Shown here one piece after another: positions 61,366 to 64,000 of a stretch of DNA of 64,000 bases. The position numbers and the translations under genes are program-made. The notes beneath the pieces are model-generated. The model did not search any database. It was not told where the DNA came from and was given only the letters and a program-made list of their open reading frames with translations. The first letter of the stretch is position 1. Each line of letters starts with the position of its first letter. Source of the stretch: Bacillota bacterium (lineage in GTDB: Bacteria > Bacillota > Clostridia > Christensenellales > Borkfalkiaceae); assembly GCA_019423125.1 (NCBI GenBank), contig JAHZBZ010000002.1, positions 62,001-126,000 of the forward strand, read 5' to 3'.

Positions 61366-61818
61366 CTATTTCAAAAATTCGTTGAGTTTCTCGACGACGA
61401 TCTTTGCCTTGTCCTCACTCTCGGCGACGATCAGCAAAGTATCATCCCCCGCGATCGAACCGACGATCTCGGGAAGGTTGAGTTTGTCCACGATCATGCC
61501 CGCATTGCTCCCGTTTCCGCGCAGCGTCTTGATGACGACTTGGTTGAGCGCCGAACGGATAGACAGGACGCATTCGCGGAACAAGTTGTGCATCTTCGGA
61601 GAGATTTTGTTGCTCCCCTCGTCGATGTACGCATATTTATACTTCTTCTCGACCCCCGCCACCTTAAATAGCCGAAGCTCCTTGATGTCCCTGGACACCG
61701 TCGCCTGCGTGACGCTGTAATTTCGCTTATTGAGCTCCGCACAGAGCTCCTCCTGCGTTTCTATCTCCTGCATTGAGATGATCTCGAGGATCGCCGATTG
61801 CCTGCCGCTTCTCATCAT
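61366..61818 (-). CDS. argR: Arginine repressor ArgR
   Basis: Hexameric arginine-dependent regulator, 150 residues. The winged-helix N-domain (RQSAILEIISMQEIETQEELCAELNKRNYSVTQATVSRDIKELRLFKV) with the SVTQATVSRDIKEL recognition segment is followed by the C-terminal oligomerisation/arginine domain, NAGMIVDKLNLPEIVGSIAGDDTLLIVAES with the arginine-binding GDD. GGAGG with 8 nt spacing precedes the first of two adjacent ATGs. It is the expected regulator of the argGCJB and argDF-car genes at 35-47 kb. Confidence 0.96.
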   Translation of the reverse strand: MMRSGRQSAILEIISMQEIETQEELCAELNKRNYSVTQATVSRDIKELRLFKVAGVEKKYKYAYIDEGSNKISPKMHNLFRECVLSIRSALNQVVIKTLRGNGSNAGMIVDKLNLPEIVGSIAGDDTLLIVAESEDKAKIVVEKLNEFLK

Positions 61819-61833
61819 TCTGATTGCCTCCGT

Positions 61834-62640
61834 TTATTCGCTCCATTTGGTGAGTTTAAATAACAATTTGTCAAAGAAATTGCTGTCCTTTCGGCGGATA
61901 AATTCCACTTCAAAGGGCGCCTTCCGCAAGAGCACCGACTGTTCTTTCCCGACAGTAGCCACGACCGCCCCGTCGCAGAACAAAAAGAGCGCCGGCTCCC
62001 CTCCTCTTACAAGCACGCGCAACACGCTGGAATCCGCATAGACGATCGGCCTGTTGTGCAATGAATGCGCACAGACGGGAGTCAGACAAAATGCCGCAAT
62101 GTCGGGCGTGAGAATGGAACCGCCGGCCGAAAGCGAATAGGCGGTCGAACCCGTCGGCGTACTGACGATGATTCCGTCCCCGACAAAATTGTCCACCTTT
62201 TTCCCGTCGATCTCGACGGAGATCGCAACGACGTTGTTGTCCGCGCCCTGCTCATATCGCCTGGAAAACACGGCGTCGTTGAGTGCATAAAACACCTCGC
62301 CGTCAACGTCGACCTGAAGGATGCTCCGCCTCTCCGTCTCGTACTCGGAACAAAGAAGGTCTATCGCTTCCCGCACCTGCCCCCCTTCGAACTGGGTCAA
62401 AAAGCCGAGATTGCCCGAATTGATGCCGAGGATACGGATACCGCGCATCCCCGCGACACCAGCCGCCTTGAGGATGGTCCCGTCACCACCCAAGACGATC
62501 AGAACGTCTATCTCGCCGATCTCTTCGACAGAGTAATAGACGGAATAGACGATCCCCCTGTTTTCGAGCTCAGCAAAGAGCTTGCGGCGGATCTCCTCAA
62601 ATTTTTTTGTTGAACTGTTGCAAAACACTCCGACTTTCAT
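61834..62640 (-). CDS. nadK: NAD kinase, probably leaderless
   Basis: Phosphorylates NAD to NADP, 268 residues. Landmarks: VLIVLGGDGTILKAAGVAG, GINSGNLGFLTQFEG, VSRRYEQG-type ALNDAVFSRRYE, and FVGDGIIVSTPTGSTAYSLSAGGSIL. The ATG at 62638-62640 begins MKVGVFCNSS. An upstream in-frame ATG would lie inside or before the promoter's -10 box, so this start is chosen. No Shine-Dalgarno precedes it; the promoter leaves no room for a leader. First gene of nadK-argR-recN. Confidence 0.94.
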   Translation of the reverse strand: MKVGVFCNSSTKKFEEIRRKLFAELENRGIVYSVYYSVEEIGEIDVLIVLGGDGTILKAAGVAGMRGIRILGINSGNLGFLTQFEGGQVREAIDLLCSEYETERRSILQVDVDGEVFYALNDAVFSRRYEQGADNNVVAISVEIDGKKVDNFVGDGIIVSTPTGSTAYSLSAGGSILTPDIAAFCLTPVCAHSLHNRPIVYADSSVLRVLVRGGEPALFLFCDGAVVATVGKEQSVLLRKAPFEVEFIRRKDSNFFDKLLFKLTKWSE

Positions 62641-62646
62641 GTCTTT

Positions 62647-62675
62647 ATTATACAATATTTTATACATTTATGCAA
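62647..62675 (-). promoter_or_regulatory. SigA promoter giving a leaderless nadK transcript
   Basis: Minus strand TTGCAT (62670-62675), 17-bp spacer, TATAAT (62647-62652), then only 6 nt before the nadK ATG, which places +1 at or within a base or two of the ATG. Confidence 0.75.
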
Positions 62676-62705
62676 TCAAAATAAATAAACATTTGTTTAA
62701 AAGCG

Positions 62706-62737
62706 ACAAAAAGCCGCGGCATATTCAGCCGCGGCTT
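62706..62737 (-). terminator. htpG terminator
   Basis: AAGCCGCGGC / GCCGCGGCTT stem with a 7-nt loop, T-run on the minus strand, 15 nt past the htpG stop. Confidence 0.9.
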
Positions 62738-62752
62738 AAAAATCCGTTAAGA

Positions 62753-64000
62753 TCAGGAGACATACCCTTTGAGAAGAGCAAGCAGCCCGTCCGAAAAGTC
62801 CTTCATCTCGTCGGGAGAGAGCTTTTTATAAGAGAGCATTGCGAGATAATAGACCTGGTTCGCTATGAATTTCTTTTTCTCGTCGTCCAGGCCGCAGAAC
62901 GCCGCAATGACGGGATTGCTTTTGTTGATGACGAGCGTCATGTCGCGGTCCGCATCTGCGCCCGCGATGCCGTAAAAGGCATTCATCTCGCCGAAACGTC
63001 TCGAAAATTCAGAGACATTGACGATCGCAGGGATGCTTTTATTCTTGAAATTCTCCGCCTTGACGGCGATCGAGGTATTTTTGAGAGCGGCCTTGAACGC
63101 CTCGACGAGCGCTTTGTCAGCCTCCGCGTCGCTCTCGCCCGCCTTGAGAGCAGAATCGACGTCCGCGTCGATGCGCAGGAATTTATATTTTCCAGAATCT
63201 TTATATTCAAGGTAACTGATGAAATGCGTGTCGATAAAAGTGTCGCAGACGATCGCACCAAGCCCCGCCTTTTTAAAAAGATCGATGTACTGCGCCTGTC
63301 CCACTTCGTCAGAGACGTAATATACGGTCGCAGGCTCCTTGTGTTCTTCGGAAGCGTTCTTCGAATCCTCGGCCTGTTTTTCCGCCTCCTCACCCTCTTT
63401 ACTTAACGCCTCGTCCGTTTTGCCGATAAACTCGAAAAGCGTCTTATAAGACCCGTCAAGGCACTTGAAGACGATCGCGTCCTTCACCTTGTTGTAGAAC
63501 TCCTCGTCCTTGATGCAGCCGAGCTTGACAAAGACGGAGATGTCGTTCCAGCAGGACTCATACTTTTCACGGTCCGTCTTGAACAGTCCCGTAAGACGGT
63601 CGGAGACCTTTTTCGTGATGTGCTTGGATATCTTGCGGACCTGACGGTCGTTCTGCAGGAAGCTGCGCGAGACGTTGAGCGGAATGTCGGGACAGTCGAT
63701 CACACCTTTCAGAAGAAGCAGGTATTCGGGAATGACCTCTTTGATGTTGTCGGCGATAAAGACCTGGTTGCAATAGAGTTTGACCTGCCCGCGCTCAAGC
63801 TCCACTTTGCTCTTTATCTTGGGGAAATACAGAATGCCCTTGAGACGGAAGGGATAATCCATGTTCAGGTGGATCCAGAAGAGCGGATCTTCGTAGTCAT
63901 GGAAAGTCTTCTTGTAAAATTCCTTGTACTCCTCTTCCGTGCAATCTTTGGGGTTTTTCAGATAAAGCGGCGCTGTGTCGTTGAGCGGCTTGTCCTCTTT
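62753..64000 (-). CDS. htpG: Chaperone HtpG (Hsp90), 5' end outside window
   Basis: The C-terminal 415 residues of bacterial Hsp90. The frame is open to the window edge: KPLNDTAPLYLKNPKDCTEEEYKEFYKKTFHDYEDPLFWIHLN opens the middle domain, then FRLKGILYFPKIKS, VKLYCNQVFIADNIKEVIPEYLLLLKGVIDCPDIPLNVSRSFLQNDRQVRKISKHITKKV. A charged insert (EEAEKQAEDSKNASEEHKE) precedes the C-terminal dimerisation region. The N-terminal ATPase domain lies beyond 64000. An internal ATG at 63862 is not the start. Confidence 0.95.
   Translation of the reverse strand, partial: KEDKPLNDTAPLYLKNPKDCTEEEYKEFYKKTFHDYEDPLFWIHLNMDYPFRLKGILYFPKIKSKVELERGQVKLYCNQVFIADNIKEVIPEYLLLLKGVIDCPDIPLNVSRSFLQNDRQVRKISKHITKKVSDRLTGLFKTDREKYESCWNDISVFVKLGCIKDEEFYNKVKDAIVFKCLDGSYKTLFEFIGKTDEALSKEGEEAEKQAEDSKNASEEHKEPATVYYVSDEVGQAQYIDLFKKAGLGAIVCDTFIDTHFISYLEYKDSGKYKFLRIDADVDSALKAGESDAEADKALVEAFKAALKNTSIAVKAENFKNKSIPAIVNVSEFSRRFGEMNAFYGIAGADADRDMTLVINKSNPVIAAFCGLDDEKKKFIANQVYYLAMLSYKKLSPDEMKDFSDGLLALLKGYVS

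Overview
The window looks like a chromosomal stretch from a spore-former-related Bacillota (class Clostridia, probably a Christensenellales-type gut lineage). The evidence is Gram-positive gene content and order (whiA-crh-dnaE-pfkA, uvrC-hprK-murB, nadK-argR-recN-spoIVB, deoB-punA-dac-DUF2953-gerW-dac-rluB), near-consensus SigA promoters with AT-rich spacers, strong GGAGG ribosome sites, and coding DNA richer in GC than the spacers. No phage, insertion sequence, CRISPR array or rRNA operon was recognised. Almost all genes lie on the minus strand; only dnaD-like, the NlpC/P60 lipoprotein, the CorC-like protein and the RHH-clpB pair are on plus.

Layout. 1-11.4 kb: a long minus-strand run (alpha/beta-hydrolase-like protein, DUF951, signal peptidase I, DegV, ACT, DUF711, PepF, YcxB-like, DnaB helicase, Sua5, LMW phosphatase, RpiB, Upp). 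11.7-17.4 kb: plus-strand DnaD-like/loader chimera, NlpC/P60 and CorC-like genes, with a small 4-Cys protein and a lipase-like hydrolase on minus. 17.4-32.5 kb: HD hydrolase, two phosphofructokinases, DnaE, a Crh-like HPr, WhiA, PHP, MurB, an orphan solute-binding protein, an Imm5-like protein, HPr kinase, HAD, UvrC, ArsR. 32.7-46.7 kb: ThiI and cysteine desulfurase, then carA-carB and a complete arginine pathway (argGCJB and argDF). The carB frame continues into a full diaminopimelate epimerase. 46.7-51.5 kb: an AT-rich regulatory spacer, tRNA-Thr, a small unknown gene, and RHH-clpB. 51.6-59.3 kb: RluB, two D-Ala-D-Ala carboxypeptidases, GerW, DUF2953, purine and pentose salvage, SpoIVB. 59.3-64 kb: an inverted argG fragment, RecN, ArgR, NadK, and the start-less end of HtpG.

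How it fits together. ArgR (61.4-61.8 kb) is the obvious regulator for the arginine cluster, whose promoter has ATTCA/TGAAT half-sites upstream. HPr kinase and the Crh-like protein, which keeps the regulatory serine but has lost the PTS histidine, form a kinase/target pair in one neighbourhood. DnaB and the DnaD-like/loader protein belong to replication restart or initiation. Sporulation-associated genes (spoIVB, gerW, dacF-type) are present, but their usual neighbours spo0A and scpAB are not where expected.

The most unusual items are the CarB-DapF fusion, the DnaD protein ending in a helicase-loader-like zinc module without an ATPase, a 131-bp inverted argG fragment between recN and spoIVB, promoters placed exactly where they would give leaderless mRNAs, a hydrolase with Arg in place of the nucleophile, and several palindromes or nested hairpins in spacers.
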